A stretch of 64,000 bases of DNA from Sphingomonas sp. S2-65. GTDB taxonomy: Bacteria > Pseudomonadota > Alphaproteobacteria > Sphingomonadales > Sphingomonadaceae. The stretch is from positions 248,001 through 312,000 of the forward strand of contig NZ_CP090953.1 in NCBI RefSeq assembly GCF_021513175.1. Reading direction: 5' to 3'. Below the pieces are notes generated by a model. It was not told where the DNA came from. It was given only the letters and a program-made list of their open reading frames with translations, and ran no database searches. Positions 16,844 through 26,812 of the stretch are shown here, in pieces. Positions within the stretch are counted from its first letter, which is position 1, and every line of letters starts with the position of its first letter. Both the position numbers and the translations under genes were made by a program.

Positions 16844-19800
16844 CTATCCGGCCGCCTTTGCGAGCCCTCGCGACAGTTGAAGCGCGGCGTTGAGGCGCGC
16901 CTTGGGGTTTGCCCAGACGCGGGTGATCGCCAGCTTCATGTCGGGGCGCAGTTTGGCCGTCCCCTCCAGCTTGTCGACATAGGCGAGAAGCCCGTCGATG
17001 TTGGGGAACTTGTCCTGGTGGAACGACACCAGCGCGCCCTTCGGCCCCACGTCCAGCTTGGCGACGCATGCCTTCTTGGCGTTGAGCTTGGCCTCGATCA
17101 GAGTGATGAGGTTCTCGGTCGCCTCCGGCAGCTTGCCGAAGCGGTCGATCAGTTCGGCGGCGAACTCCTCGATGCCGCGGCGATCCTCGACGTCGTTGAG
17201 GCGGCGATAGAGCCCCATGCGCAGGTCCAGGTCCGGAACATAGTCCTCGGGGATGAGGATCGGCGCATCCACGGTGATCTGCGGCGACAGGTCCTTGGGC
17301 CGGATGTCCTCGCGCATGCCGCCGGCCTTGGCATCCAGGATCGCCTCCTCCAGCATCGACTGGTAGAGTTCGTAGCCCACTTCCTTGATATGGCCCGACT
17401 GCTCGTCGCCAAGCAGGTTGCCCGCGCCGCGAATGTCGAGATCGTGGCTGGCAAGCTGGAACCCCGCGCCGAGTGATTCCAGATCAGACAAAACCTTGAG
17501 CCGCTTGTCGGCCGCTTCGGTCATCTGCCGTTGCGGAGGTGTGGTCATATAGGCGTAGGCGCGCGTCTTGGCGCGACCGACGCGCCCTCGGATCTGGTAG
17601 AGCTGAGCCAGGCCGAACTTGTCGGCGCGGTTGACGATCAGCGTGTTCGCGCTGGGGATGTCGAGCCCGGACTCGATGATCGTGGTGGAGACGAGCAGAT
17701 CGTAACGGCGGTCGTAGAAAGCCGACATCCGCTCCTCGACTTCCGTCGGCGACATCTGACCATGGGCCACGACGTACGAAATCTCGGGCACGTCGTGCGC
17801 CAGAAACTTCTCGATATCGGGAAGGTCGGCGATGCGCGGGGTCACGAAATATGCCTGGCCGCCACGATAATGCTCGCGCAGCAGCGCCTCGCGCAGCACC
17901 ACCGGATCCCAGGGCATGACATAGGTGCGCACGGCCAATCGGTCGACCGGCGGTGTCTGGATCACCGAGAGTTCGCGCAGGCCGCTCATCGCCATCTGCA
18001 GCGTGCGCGGGATCGGAGTGGCAGTGAGAGTGAGGACGTGAACGTCCGCCTTCATCGCCTTCAGCCGCTCCTTGTGCGTCACGCCGAAGCGCTGCTCCTC
18101 ATCGACGATGACAAGACCGAGACGCTTGAAGTCCACGGATTTAGCCAGGATGGCGTGCGTGCCGATCACCACGTCGATCGTGCCTTTGGCGAGTCCGTCC
18201 TTGACCGCCTTGGTTTCGGCTGCCGGGACCAGGCGCGACAAGCGGCCAATCTCGAGCGGGAAGCCCTGGAAACGTTCGGAGAAGTTGCGGTGATGCTGGC
18301 GCGCCAGCAGCGTGGTCGGGCACACCACCGCTACCTGCATGCCGGCCATCGCCGCGACGAAAGCGGCACGAAGTGCCACTTCGGTCTTGCCGAAGCCCAC
18401 GTCGCCGACGACGAGCCGATCCATCGGCCGGCCAGCTGCGAGGTCGCCAAGGACGTCGCTGATCGCCCGATCCTGATCGTCGGTCTCTTCATACGGGAAG
18501 CGATCGACAAAGGCGGGGTAGCCGCCATGGTCGGGCTCGGCCACCTCGGCAGGACGCATCGCCCGCTTGGCGGCGGTAAGGATGAGTTCGCCCGCAATCT
18601 CGCGAATGCGCTCCTTCATCTTCGACTTGCGGCGTTGCCAGGCTTCGCCGCCCAGGCGGTCGAGCGTCGCACCTTCCTCGCCCGAGCCGTACCGGCTGAG
18701 CACTTCGAGATTTTCGACGGGTACGAACAGCTTGTCGCCGCCGGCGTAGCTGAGCGCGACGCAGTCGTGCGGGGCCTTCTGCACGGGGACCTGAGTCAAT
18801 CCCTCGTAGCGCCCGATGCCGTGATCGACATGGACGACGAGGTCGCCGGGCGAGAGCGTTGCCAGTTCCTGAAGGAACGCGTCGGTGTTCTTGCGGCGCT
18901 TGGATCGGCGGACCAGCCGGTCGCCGAGCATGTCCTGCTCCGTAAGCACCGCGATGTCGGGCGCGGTGAAGCCATGGTCGAGCGGCAGGACGACGAGGGC
19001 CACCCCCTTGTCGGCCACGCCGAGCGCCTCCTGCCAGGTTTCGGCCGCCACGGTCCCCTTCAGGCCGTGATCCGTCAGCAGGCCGGAGAGCCGTTCGCGG
19101 GCACCGGACGAGTAGCTGGCGAGGATGGGTTTGCGGCCGTCGCGACGGACTTTTGCCAGATGTGCCACGACCGCTTCGTAGACATTGGTTCCAGCCGTCC
19201 GCTCGGGAGTGAAGTCGCGAGGGCCGTCCACGTTGAACTCGAGGACCCGGGCGCTTTCGGGTTCGTGGAACGAAGTCGCAGTGTGCACCGGCCCATGATC
19301 GAGCGCCTGCGTCCACTCATCCGGTGACAGGTACAGCGCATCGGCAGCGAGGGGGCGATAGCTTCCCGGCGCGCTCGATTCGGCGCGAACGCGGTTCTGC
19401 TGATAATCGGCGATCGCTTCGAAGCGCTGCTCGGCGGCGCCGTCCGTCCCAACGTCGCGGACGATCACCGCCTCATCCGGAAGATGCTGAAACAGCATGT
19501 CCAGCCGCTCTTCGAACAGGGGCAGCCAATGCTCCATGCCTGCCAGACGACGACCATCGCTGATCGCCTGATATAGCGGATCGCCGGTCGCGTTCGCCCC
19601 AAACTTTTCGCGATACCGTGCCCGGAAGCGCTTGATGCTGTCTTCATCGAGCAGCGCCTCGGACGCGGGCAGGAGCGTGAACCCGTCGACGCGCCCGGTG
19701 GTACGCTGGTCCTGGGGATCGAAGGTGCGGACGCTTTCGATCTCGTCGCCGAAGAAGTCGAGACGAAGCGCCTGCTCGGCGCCCGATGGGAACAGATCGA

Positions 19801-20302
19801 CCAGGCCGCCGCGCACGGCGAATTCGCCATGATCGTTGACAGTGTCGAGGCGGATATATCCGTTGGACTGAAGCAGCGTCGTCAGCCGTTCCAGGCTGAT
19901 CCGTTCGCCCGGGGCGAGCTTCGCCACCAACTGGCGGATGCGGAACGGCGTCAATGTCCGCTGCGTGACTGCATTGGCAGTGGTGATCAGCAGGCGTGGC
20001 CCGCTCGCCTTAGTCTGAAGCGCGTATAACGTCGCGAGGCGTTCGGACATCACCCGCAGCGTCGGCGAGGCACGGTCGTATGGCAGACAGTCCCACGCCG
20101 GGTAGCTCAGCACTTCCAATTCGGGCGCGAAAAACGGCGCGGTCGACGCGATCGCCCGCATCGCGGCCTCGTCCGGCGCGATGAATACGGCCAAGCCAGC
20201 GGCGCGTGCCAGATCGGCGAGCATCCAGGGCTGGAAGCCTGTTGGCGTGCCGGCGAGGGTCAGCGGGCGGGTGGCGGAGAGAATCGTCTTCAGGTCAGGC
20301 AT
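16844..20302 (-). CDS. mfd: Transcription-repair coupling factor
   Basis: Mfd displaces RNA polymerase stalled at DNA lesions and recruits UvrA. The 1152-residue product shows the UvrB-homology region (GLVDLFPSGAEQALRLDFFG), the RNA-polymerase interaction domain beginning GDLVVHVDHGIGRYEGL, RecG-like translocase motifs with Walker A GDVGFGKTE near residue 632, DEEQRFG, and the C-terminal TRCF domain. Length is normal. It lies 39 bases downstream of sdhE on the same strand and ends six bases from the convergent hypothetical gene. Confidence 0.98.
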   Translation of the reverse strand: MPDLKTILSATRPLTLAGTPTGFQPWMLADLARAAGLAVFIAPDEAAMRAIASTAPFFAPELEVLSYPAWDCLPYDRASPTLRVMSERLATLYALQTKASGPRLLITTANAVTQRTLTPFRIRQLVAKLAPGERISLERLTTLLQSNGYIRLDTVNDHGEFAVRGGLVDLFPSGAEQALRLDFFGDEIESVRTFDPQDQRTTGRVDGFTLLPASEALLDEDSIKRFRARYREKFGANATGDPLYQAISDGRRLAGMEHWLPLFEERLDMLFQHLPDEAVIVRDVGTDGAAEQRFEAIADYQQNRVRAESSAPGSYRPLAADALYLSPDEWTQALDHGPVHTATSFHEPESARVLEFNVDGPRDFTPERTAGTNVYEAVVAHLAKVRRDGRKPILASYSSGARERLSGLLTDHGLKGTVAAETWQEALGVADKGVALVVLPLDHGFTAPDIAVLTEQDMLGDRLVRRSKRRKNTDAFLQELATLSPGDLVVHVDHGIGRYEGLTQVPVQKAPHDCVALSYAGGDKLFVPVENLEVLSRYGSGEEGATLDRLGGEAWQRRKSKMKERIREIAGELILTAAKRAMRPAEVAEPDHGGYPAFVDRFPYEETDDQDRAISDVLGDLAAGRPMDRLVVGDVGFGKTEVALRAAFVAAMAGMQVAVVCPTTLLARQHHRNFSERFQGFPLEIGRLSRLVPAAETKAVKDGLAKGTIDVVIGTHAILAKSVDFKRLGLVIVDEEQRFGVTHKERLKAMKADVHVLTLTATPIPRTLQMAMSGLRELSVIQTPPVDRLAVRTYVMPWDPVVLREALLREHYRGGQAYFVTPRIADLPDIEKFLAHDVPEISYVVAHGQMSPTEVEERMSAFYDRRYDLLVSTTIIESGLDIPSANTLIVNRADKFGLAQLYQIRGRVGRAKTRAYAYMTTPPQRQMTEAADKRLKVLSDLESLGAGFQLASHDLDIRGAGNLLGDEQSGHIKEVGYELYQSMLEEAILDAKAGGMREDIRPKDLSPQITVDAPILIPEDYVPDLDLRMGLYRRLNDVEDRRGIEEFAAELIDRFGKLPEATENLITLIEAKLNAKKACVAKLDVGPKGALVSFHQDKFPNIDGLLAYVDKLEGTAKLRPDMKLAITRVWANPKARLNAALQLSRGLAKAAG

Positions 20303-20341
20303 CGGTGCTTCTTCTTGCTCTCCGAAATCGAGGAGAGGGCG

Positions 20342-20608
20342 TTATCGTTCGATCGGAACGTAGCTCAGGGTCTTCAGCGCGTTGATCACCGTCCCCGAGT
20401 AGCGTTCAGGCACCTGAGCGGTTCCCATTGCCCAGGCCATGATGTCGACGTCCTGCTCCTCGAGCAGTGCCTCGAACAGCGCGACTTCTTCGTCCTGCCA
20501 ATCGGCGCCATGCGCGTCGAAGAAGCCGCCGATCAGCAGGTCGGCCTCCTTGGTGCCGCGGTGCCATGCGCGGAAGCGCAGGCGCTTGAGACGATGTTCG
20601 CGATCCAT
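20342..20608 (-). CDS. sdhE: Succinate dehydrogenase flavin-assembly factor SdhE
   Basis: 88 residues of the SdhE/Sdh5 (YgfY) family, which promotes covalent FAD attachment to the SdhA flavoprotein. The signature region RAWHRGTKEADLLIGGF carries the RG and acidic residues needed for the activity. The end LLEEQDVDIMAW is also conserved. The start at 20608 gives normal length. It sits upstream of mfd and is divergent from recG with 76 bases between starts. Confidence 0.92.
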   Translation of the reverse strand: MDREHRLKRLRFRAWHRGTKEADLLIGGFFDAHGADWQDEEVALFEALLEEQDVDIMAWAMGTAQVPERYSGTVINALKTLSYVPIER

Positions 20609-20684
20609 GCGATCTCCAAAACGGCGATTGGCCGACGGCGCTGGAACGCGCAGCCGGCTGGGCTATACGGGCCAGCAGATAGCC

Positions 20685-22745
20685 ATGCGACCCGACATTC
20701 TCAATCCACTGTTCGCGGAGGTGACCGCGCTGAAGGGCATCGGCCCGGGTTTAGCCAAGCCTTTGGAGCGGCTGGGCCTGGCGCGCGTGGTCGACGTCGC
20801 GTTCCATTTGCCGACCGGTTTCCTGGACCGCGTCGAGCGCGACGAGCTGTTCCAGGCCGATGTCGGCCGCATCGTCGCAATCCAGCTGACGCCGGTCAGC
20901 TATCGGATGGGCGGGAGCGCCCGAACGCCGGCGCGGGTGCAGGCGGTGGACGGCAAGGGCAACCATGTCAGCCTGGTGTTCTTCGGCGGCAGTTCGGGCT
21001 GGGCCAAGAAGCTGTTGCCGGTCGACGAACCGCAATGGGTGTCGGGCAAGCTGGAGCAATACGGCGACTTCCTCCAGATCGTGCACCCCGACGTGCTGCC
21101 GCTCGATCGTGCCGGCGAGGCAAAGGGGCGCGAGGCGATCTATGCCTGTTCGGAGGGGATCACGTCTCGCCGGCTGGGCGCGCTTGCGGCTCAGGCAATC
21201 GAACGCGCGCCAGAACTGCCCGAATGGATCGAGCCGAGCTTGAAGGCTCGGCATGGCTGGCCCGATTGGCGGATGGCGCTTGCCGCGATCCATGCCGATC
21301 CGGCGGACGCGAAGGCGCGTGAGCGGCTGGCCTATGACGAGGTTTTCGCCAATCAATTGGCGCTGTTGCTGGTGCGGGGCGAGGCCCGGGCGAAGCGAGG
21401 ACTGCCGCTGACCGGCGACGGACGCCTGCGTGAGGCGTTGCAGCTGCCCTACACGCCGACGGGCGCGCAGGCGCGGACGATTCGCGAGATCGAGGGCGAT
21501 ATGGCGCAGCCGCAGCCAATGTTGCGTCTGCTTCAGGGGGATGTCGGATCGGGCAAGACGCTGGTGGCGCTGATGGCGCTGCTGATTGCGGCAGAGGCGG
21601 GTGCTCAGGGCGCGCTGCTGGCCCCGACCGAGATCCTAGCACGCCAGCACTTCGAAACGCTGAGCCGGACGCTGGCTGGGCTCGACATCCGAGTCGCCAT
21701 TCTGACCGGGCGCGACAAAGGACGGGCCCGCGAGGCGACGCTGATGGGGCTTGCCGATGGGTCGATCGACATCCTGATCGGCACCCACGCCATTTTTCAG
21801 CAAGGCGTCGGCTACAAGAATCTCGGCCTGGTGGTGGTGGACGAACAGCACCGCTTCGGCGTGGCCGAGCGGTTGATGCTGCAGGCCAAGGCGCAGCTGC
21901 CCCCGCATTTGCTGGTGATGACTGCGACGCCGATCCCGCGCACGCTGCAACTCGCGACCCATGGCGAGATGGACGTCAGCCGTCTCGACGAGATGCCGCC
22001 GGGGCGTGAGCCGATCGAGACCAGTGTGATTTCCGAGGAGCGGCTGGGGGCGATCGTCGAGGCGCTTGGGCGCCATCTTGAAGCGGGCAAGCAGGCCTAT
22101 TGGGTCTGCCCGTTGGTGGAGGAAAGCGAGAAGACCGACCTCGCCGCGGCGGAAATGCGCGCCGCCGAGTTGAAGGCGCGGTTCGGCGACAAGGTCGGAC
22201 TGGTGCACGGCCGCATGAAGGGTCCTGAAAAGGATGAGGTCATGCGCCGCTTTTCCGCCGGCGAGCATGGCGTGCTTGTCGCCACTACGGTGATCGAAGT
22301 CGGCGTGGACGTGCCCAACGCGACACTGATCGTCATCGAACATGCCGACCGGTTCGGCCTGGCCCAGCTGCACCAGCTGCGCGGACGCGTGGGCCGGGGC
22401 GGCGGCAAGTCGCACTGCGTGCTGCTGCGCGGCGAACGCTTGAGCGAGACGTCACGGGCGCGGCTGGCGCTGATGCGCGACACCAATGACGGCTTCGTCA
22501 TCGCCGAACGGGATCTGGAATTGCGCGGAGCGGGAGAGCTGTTGGGCACGCGCCAGTCGGGAGAGCAGCAGTTCCGGCTCGCCCAGCCGGAGATGCTGAG
22601 TGCGCTGATGGAAGCGGCCAATGCCGACGCGCGGCTGCTGGTCGATCAGGATCGCAAGCTGAAGAGTGCGCGCGGTGAGGCCGCACGGACGGCGCTGTAT
22701 CTTTTCGAGCGCGACGCAGCGGTAGGGCTGCTGCGTTCGGGCTAA
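20685..22745 (+). CDS. recG: ATP-dependent DNA helicase RecG
   Basis: RecG remodels stalled replication forks and branch-migrates Holliday junctions. 686 residues: an N-terminal wedge/OB domain (ALKGIGPGLAKPLERLG; HLPTGFLDR), Walker A GDVGSGKT near residue 286, DEQHRFG near residue 385, TATPIPRTLQLA and QLRGRVGRG. The start MRPDILNPLF at 20685 gives the standard length; longer in-frame readings upstream would overlap sdhE. The TAA stop overlaps the stop of the convergent PilZ gene. Confidence 0.97.
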   Translation: MRPDILNPLFAEVTALKGIGPGLAKPLERLGLARVVDVAFHLPTGFLDRVERDELFQADVGRIVAIQLTPVSYRMGGSARTPARVQAVDGKGNHVSLVFFGGSSGWAKKLLPVDEPQWVSGKLEQYGDFLQIVHPDVLPLDRAGEAKGREAIYACSEGITSRRLGALAAQAIERAPELPEWIEPSLKARHGWPDWRMALAAIHADPADAKARERLAYDEVFANQLALLLVRGEARAKRGLPLTGDGRLREALQLPYTPTGAQARTIREIEGDMAQPQPMLRLLQGDVGSGKTLVALMALLIAAEAGAQGALLAPTEILARQHFETLSRTLAGLDIRVAILTGRDKGRAREATLMGLADGSIDILIGTHAIFQQGVGYKNLGLVVVDEQHRFGVAERLMLQAKAQLPPHLLVMTATPIPRTLQLATHGEMDVSRLDEMPPGREPIETSVISEERLGAIVEALGRHLEAGKQAYWVCPLVEESEKTDLAAAEMRAAELKARFGDKVGLVHGRMKGPEKDEVMRRFSAGEHGVLVATTVIEVGVDVPNATLIVIEHADRFGLAQLHQLRGRVGRGGGKSHCVLLRGERLSETSRARLALMRDTNDGFVIAERDLELRGAGELLGTRQSGEQQFRLAQPEMLSALMEAANADARLLVDQDRKLKSARGEAARTALYLFERDAAVGLLRSG

Positions 22746-23065
22746 GCGGCTTTGAGAAGCACCGCGAGCAGTTCGTAATAGCTCGCCAGGTCGATCGCGT
22801 GTTCGAAGCGGCCGCCGATCCGTCCGCCGAGCGACCAGCGAACTTCCACCACCAGCGATCCGGTGACCGGCAGCACCACCCGCAGCCGCTCGCCCAGCTC
22901 GAACGGGCTATCGCATCGTGCCATCAGCCCGTGTGGTGAGAGGTTGACGACCAGGAAGCCGAGCTGCCGAGCATCAGGCCCGAAAGCGCGCGCGCGGTAA
23001 TGAACCTCGTCGCGCATCTCGCAACGATCGTCTGCAACGGCAAGGTTTCCGAACGCTATACCCAC
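22742..23065 (-). CDS. PilZ domain protein
   Basis: This 107-residue, single-domain protein has the second half of the PilZ signature clear (NLSPHGLMARC), followed by LGERLRVVLPV, VRWSLGG and GGRFE. The first half (RxxxR) is not clean: the arginines around RDEVHYRARAF are differently spaced, so c-di-GMP binding is uncertain. It is convergent with recG and the two stop codons overlap at 22742-22745. It lies downstream of tyrS on the same strand. Confidence 0.8.
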   Translation of the reverse strand: MGIAFGNLAVADDRCEMRDEVHYRARAFGPDARQLGFLVVNLSPHGLMARCDSPFELGERLRVVLPVTGSLVVEVRWSLGGRIGGRFEHAIDLASYYELLAVLLKAA

Positions 23066-23125
23066 ACGCGCCTCTCAACATCTGAGGAACCATGCAGATG
23101 ATATCGGCGACCCTTTAACGCGGTC

Positions 23126-24355
23126 TTACTGTCCGGATACGAGGAGTCCGTGGCGCTTCTTGCCGAAGCTGATCTTGGCCTGGCCCGTCACCGTCACCAT
23201 CGCGGCGGGATCGGATACCGGCTGATCGTCCAGCCGGATCGCACCTTCGCCGATCTTGCGGCGGGCCTCGCCCTTGGATGCGCAGAGGCCGAGCGCGATC
23301 AGCGCATCGACCACTGCGATGCTGCCACCGGGCACGATGTGGGTCGGCAGCGAACTTCCGGCAGTGCCTTCCTCGAAGGTCTTGCGGGCGGTCTCGGCCG
23401 CAAGCGCCGCCGCCTCGCCGCCGCGGCAAAGGGCAGTGGCTTCGTTGGCGAGGATCTTCTTGGCTTCGTTGATTTCCGCGCCCTGCAACGCATCAAGACG
23501 GGCGATCTCCGCAAGCGGGAGATCGGTGAAGAGGCGGAGGCGCGTGCCGACGTCACGGTCGTCGGTGTTGCGCCAGAACTGCCAATAGTCGAAGTGTGAT
23601 AGCTGATCCTCGTTGAGCCAGACCGCGCCACCTACGCTCTTGCCCATCTTGGTGCCGTCGGCGTTGGTCAGAAGCGGCGTGGTGAGGCCGAACACCTGCG
23701 TGCCATCGACGCGGCGCGACAGCTCTACGCCGTTGACGATGTTGCCCCACTGATCCGATCCGCCCATCTGCAGCCGGCAACCGGCGCGGCGCGACAGCTC
23801 CAGGAAGTCATAGGCCTGGAGGATCATGTAATTGAACTCGAGGAAGCTGAGCGACTGTTCCCGGTCGAGCCGGAGCTTAACCGAGTCGAAACTGAGCATC
23901 CGGTTGACGGAGAAATGCTGTCCGATGTCGCGCAGGAAGGGGATGTACTCCAGGCGATCCAGCCACTCCGCATTGTCGAGCATGATCGCATCGCTGGGGC
24001 CATCGCCAAAGGTCAGGAAGCGTTCGAACACGCGTTTGATCGAGGTGACGTTTTCCTGGATCAGATCGCCGGTCAGCAGCTTGCGGGCTTCATCCTTGAA
24101 GCTGGGGTCGCCGATCTTGCCGGTGCCGCCACCCATCAGCACGATCGGCTTGTGGCCCGCACGCTGAAGCTGGCGGAGCATCATGATCGACACGAGATGC
24201 CCGACATGGAGCGACGGCGCCGTGGGATCGAAACCGATATAGCCGGGAACCACCTGGCTGCCGGCGAGCGCGTCTAGGCCCTCGGCATCGGTGAGCTGGT
24301 GGATGTACCCACGCTCTGCGAGGAGGCGAAGCAGATCGGATTTGTATTGCGTCAT
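23126..24355 (-). CDS. tyrS: Tyrosyl-tRNA synthetase
   Basis: 409 residues, class I synthetase. HVGH in PSLHVGHLV is the HIGH motif near residue 50, and KMGKS in [13 protein letters not shown] is the KMSKS loop near residue 235. A C-terminal S4 RNA-binding domain ([20 protein letters not shown]) completes the protein. The start at 24355 gives normal length. The neighbouring genes are unrelated. Confidence 0.98.
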   Translation of the reverse strand: MTQYKSDLLRLLAERGYIHQLTDAEGLDALAGSQVVPGYIGFDPTAPSLHVGHLVSIMMLRQLQRAGHKPIVLMGGGTGKIGDPSFKDEARKLLTGDLIQENVTSIKRVFERFLTFGDGPSDAIMLDNAEWLDRLEYIPFLRDIGQHFSVNRMLSFDSVKLRLDREQSLSFLEFNYMILQAYDFLELSRRAGCRLQMGGSDQWGNIVNGVELSRRVDGTQVFGLTTPLLTNADGTKMGKSVGGAVWLNEDQLSHFDYWQFWRNTDDRDVGTRLRLFTDLPLAEIARLDALQGAEINEAKKILANEATALCRGGEAAALAAETARKTFEEGTAGSSLPTHIVPGGSIAVVDALIALGLCASKGEARRKIGEGAIRLDDQPVSDPAAMVTVTGQAKISFGKKRHGLLVSGQ

Positions 24356-24424
24356 GGTGCGGGCCGCATAGCCGCTGAGCGGCGCCGCGTCATCCCTCCG
24401 CCGGCTTGGCGCAGGGCGTGCCGC

Positions 24425-24916
24425 TCAATGCGGAGCCGAGAGTTGCCGGGTGGGCGCTGGCAGCTCGGGCAGGTGCGCGCGTGCCGCCGCGACTGCGGTC
24501 GATACCGCGATGGCATCCTCCACGACGCCGGTGACAAACTGGCTGCCTTTGCGCATGGCGACCATGCGGGCCGCGAAGGTGGCGTAGGAGGCGAGCACTG
24601 CCGTCGCACCCGCGACTGCGGCCGCCGGGAAGCGCTCGTTGCGGGGTGCCAGCGCCATGCCCGCAAAGGCGGCGTTCATGCTGCGGATGATCACCGCGGG
24701 CGGGATGATCCGATCTGGCGCGCTCTTCTGCTTGTCCCCGATCAGCTCATAAGTCGCGAGGGCGGTGGCGCCGAGCGATACGAGCGGGTTGGCCAGGAAG
24801 CGCGGCGCGCCATTGTCTTGGGGCAGCGTGCCGGTACGCGCGGCGTTGGCGACCACCGCCAGCGGGGTCATCGAGCGCGCGCCTGCCACGAGGCCGATGA
24901 GGATGGAGCGAAGCAT
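24425..24916 (-). CDS. DUF4126 family membrane protein
   Basis: 163 residues beginning MLRSILIGLVAGARSMTPLA, the characteristic DUF4126 start. Several short hydrophobic helices (AVVANAAR, LGATALATYELIGDK, AAAVAGATAVLASYATF) suggest a small integral membrane protein. The family's function is unknown to me. The ATG at 24916 is chosen because the motif begins there; an in-frame start 39 bases upstream is less likely. It is upstream of tyrS with a 69-base gap. Confidence 0.8.
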   Translation of the reverse strand: MLRSILIGLVAGARSMTPLAVVANAARTGTLPQDNGAPRFLANPLVSLGATALATYELIGDKQKSAPDRIIPPAVIIRSMNAAFAGMALAPRNERFPAAAVAGATAVLASYATFAARMVAMRKGSQFVTGVVEDAIAVSTAVAAARAHLPELPAPTRQLSAPH

Positions 24917-25012
24917 GCGAAGGACCTTCCGAGACTGGGTTCCGCCCCAACCCACGGGACGCGGTTTCGGTCCGGCCTTTCATCGGCGGGCCGGTTCGGG
25001 CACGCAGGTGCA

Positions 25013-25555
25013 GTGATCTATTCGCTGATTCCGCATCCTGGCTTCGCGCCGAGCGCCGTGACGGGCGTCGATGTCGAGATGTGTATGGCTGACGGCGCGT
25101 GCACGCTGACTTTCCAGGTGCGGGGTGCGGTGCCGGCGCTTCCCGAGCGGCGGACCTCCGAGCGCGCCGACGAGCTATGGAAGACGACGTGCTTCGAGCT
25201 GTTCCTGCGTCGGTCTGGAAGTGAAGGCTATATGGAGATGAACTTCTCGCCCTCCACCCGTTGGGCAGCATATGAATTCGCGTCGTACCGCGAGGGGATG
25301 TGCGATCTGCCGCTAAGGGTCGATCCGAAGATCGGGCAGATAAAGCCCGAGGATGGCGTCGCCTACGCTATGAAGGTCGAACTGGACCCAACCGCGCTTT
25401 TACCCGGCGTGGCGCTTCAGGCCAACGTGACCGCCGTCATCGAGGAGGCTGACGGGACGAAGTCCTATTGGGCACTCGCGCATCCGCCGGGCAAGCCCGA
25501 TTTCCATGATCCCGCTTGCTTCGTGCTCGAACTCCCGGCAGCGAAGACGCCATGA
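25013..25555 (+). CDS. DOMON-like domain protein
   Basis: 180 residues, predicted beta-sandwich. Segments FELFLRRSGSEGYMEMNFSPS, RWAAYEFASYREGM and PDFHDPACFVLELP match the DOMON-like domain proteins seen in sphingomonads (recall). No signal peptide is visible with the GTG start at 25013, so it would be cytoplasmic. The start is uncertain because the frame is open upstream. Its stop overlaps the ATG of the NamZ-like gene (25552-25555), so the two are coupled. Confidence 0.75.
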   Translation: MIYSLIPHPGFAPSAVTGVDVEMCMADGACTLTFQVRGAVPALPERRTSERADELWKTTCFELFLRRSGSEGYMEMNFSPSTRWAAYEFASYREGMCDLPLRVDPKIGQIKPEDGVAYAMKVELDPTALLPGVALQANVTAVIEEADGTKSYWALAHPPGKPDFHDPACFVLELPAAKTP

Positions 25556-26748
25556 ATTTCGGCATCGACCGGCTGCTCGCCGACCCTCAGCTTCGTCGTC
25601 CTCTCGAAGGCAAGCGCGTTGCGCTGCTCGCGCATCCGGCATCGGTTACCGCAGACCTGACGCATTCGCTCGACGGGCTCATGGCGGCCGGCGTGAACAT
25701 CACGTCGGTGTTCGGTCCGCAGCACGGCGTCCGCGGCGACCTGCAGGACAACATGATGGAGTCGCCGGACTTCACCGACTCGAGCTACGGCATGCCGGTG
25801 TTCAGCCTGTACGGCGAGGTCCGGCGCCCGACCGACGCTTCGATGACGACCTTCGACATCATGCTCGTCGATCTTCAGGATGTCGGCTGCAGGATCTATA
25901 CCTTCCTGACGACACTGCTCTACGTGCTTGAAGCGGCGGCGGCGCACGGCAAGTCGGTCTGGGTGCTGGACCGGCCCAATCCCGCAGGCCGCCCGGTGGA
26001 AGGTTTGACACTTCGACCTAGCTGGGAAAGCTTTGTCGGAGCAGGGCCGATGCCGATGCGGCACGGCATGACGCTTGGCGAAATGGGTCACTGGTTCATC
26101 GCCCACTACAAGCTCGACGTCGACTATCGCGTAATCACGATGGACGGCTGGAACCCCGAGGAAGCGCCCGGCTTCGGCTGGCCCCCCGAGCGGGTGTGGA
26201 TCAACCCGAGTCCGAATGCCGCCAACGTCAACATGGCACGGGCTTATGCCGGCACGGTGATGCTCGAAGGGACAACATTGTCCGAAGGGCGGGGCACCAC
26301 GCGACCGCTCGAGCTGTTCGGCGCGCCGGACATCGACGCAAAGGTGGTGATCGGCGAGATGGGTCGCCTCGCGCCCGAATGGCTGGAGGGCGTGATCCTT
26401 CGCGACATGTGGTTCCAGCCAACCTTCCACAAGCATGTCGGTCAGCTCTGCTCGGGCGTGTTCCTTCACGCGGAAGGGCCTGGCTACCTTCATGCCGCAT
26501 TCCAGCCCTGGAGGCTCCAGGCCTTGGGCTTCAAGGCGATCCGCAGGCTCTATCCGGACTATGCCCTGTGGCGGGACTTCCCCTACGAGTATGAGTTCGA
26601 CAAGCTCGCGATCGACGTGATCAACGGCGGAACGGGCCTACGCGAATGGGTGGACGAGGCCGCAGCTATGCCCGCGGATCTCGACTCGCTGACGTTGCCG
26701 GACGAGGCGGCTTGGATAGAAACGCGCCAGAGCTTCCTTCTGTACTGA
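25552..26748 (+). CDS. DUF1343 / NamZ-like exo-beta-N-acetylmuramidase
   Basis: 398 residues of the DUF1343 (YbbC) family, of which NamZ of Bacillus was shown to release MurNAc from peptidoglycan fragments. Family features include VALLAHPASV, VFGPQHGVRGDLQDNM, YGEVRRPT, LVDLQDVGCRIYTF, WVLDRPNPAG and EGTTLSEGRGTTRPLELFG. No signal peptide is visible, so it probably acts in the cytoplasm on recycled wall fragments (inference). It is translationally coupled to the DOMON-like gene by an ATGA overlap. Confidence 0.9.
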   Translation: MNFGIDRLLADPQLRRPLEGKRVALLAHPASVTADLTHSLDGLMAAGVNITSVFGPQHGVRGDLQDNMMESPDFTDSSYGMPVFSLYGEVRRPTDASMTTFDIMLVDLQDVGCRIYTFLTTLLYVLEAAAAHGKSVWVLDRPNPAGRPVEGLTLRPSWESFVGAGPMPMRHGMTLGEMGHWFIAHYKLDVDYRVITMDGWNPEEAPGFGWPPERVWINPSPNAANVNMARAYAGTVMLEGTTLSEGRGTTRPLELFGAPDIDAKVVIGEMGRLAPEWLEGVILRDMWFQPTFHKHVGQLCSGVFLHAEGPGYLHAAFQPWRLQALGFKAIRRLYPDYALWRDFPYEYEFDKLAIDVINGGTGLREWVDEAAAMPADLDSLTLPDEAAWIETRQSFLLY

Positions 26749-26812
26749 GAACGTCCTTTCGGCGCGCGAGCGGGGTTTGCAGGACGCGCACAATCCGCTT
26801 AACCACGCCCGC

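Noticed and set aside
17531..19327. Long plus-strand frame opposite mfd
   Set aside because: No domain or start context; mfd motifs account for the region on the other strand.
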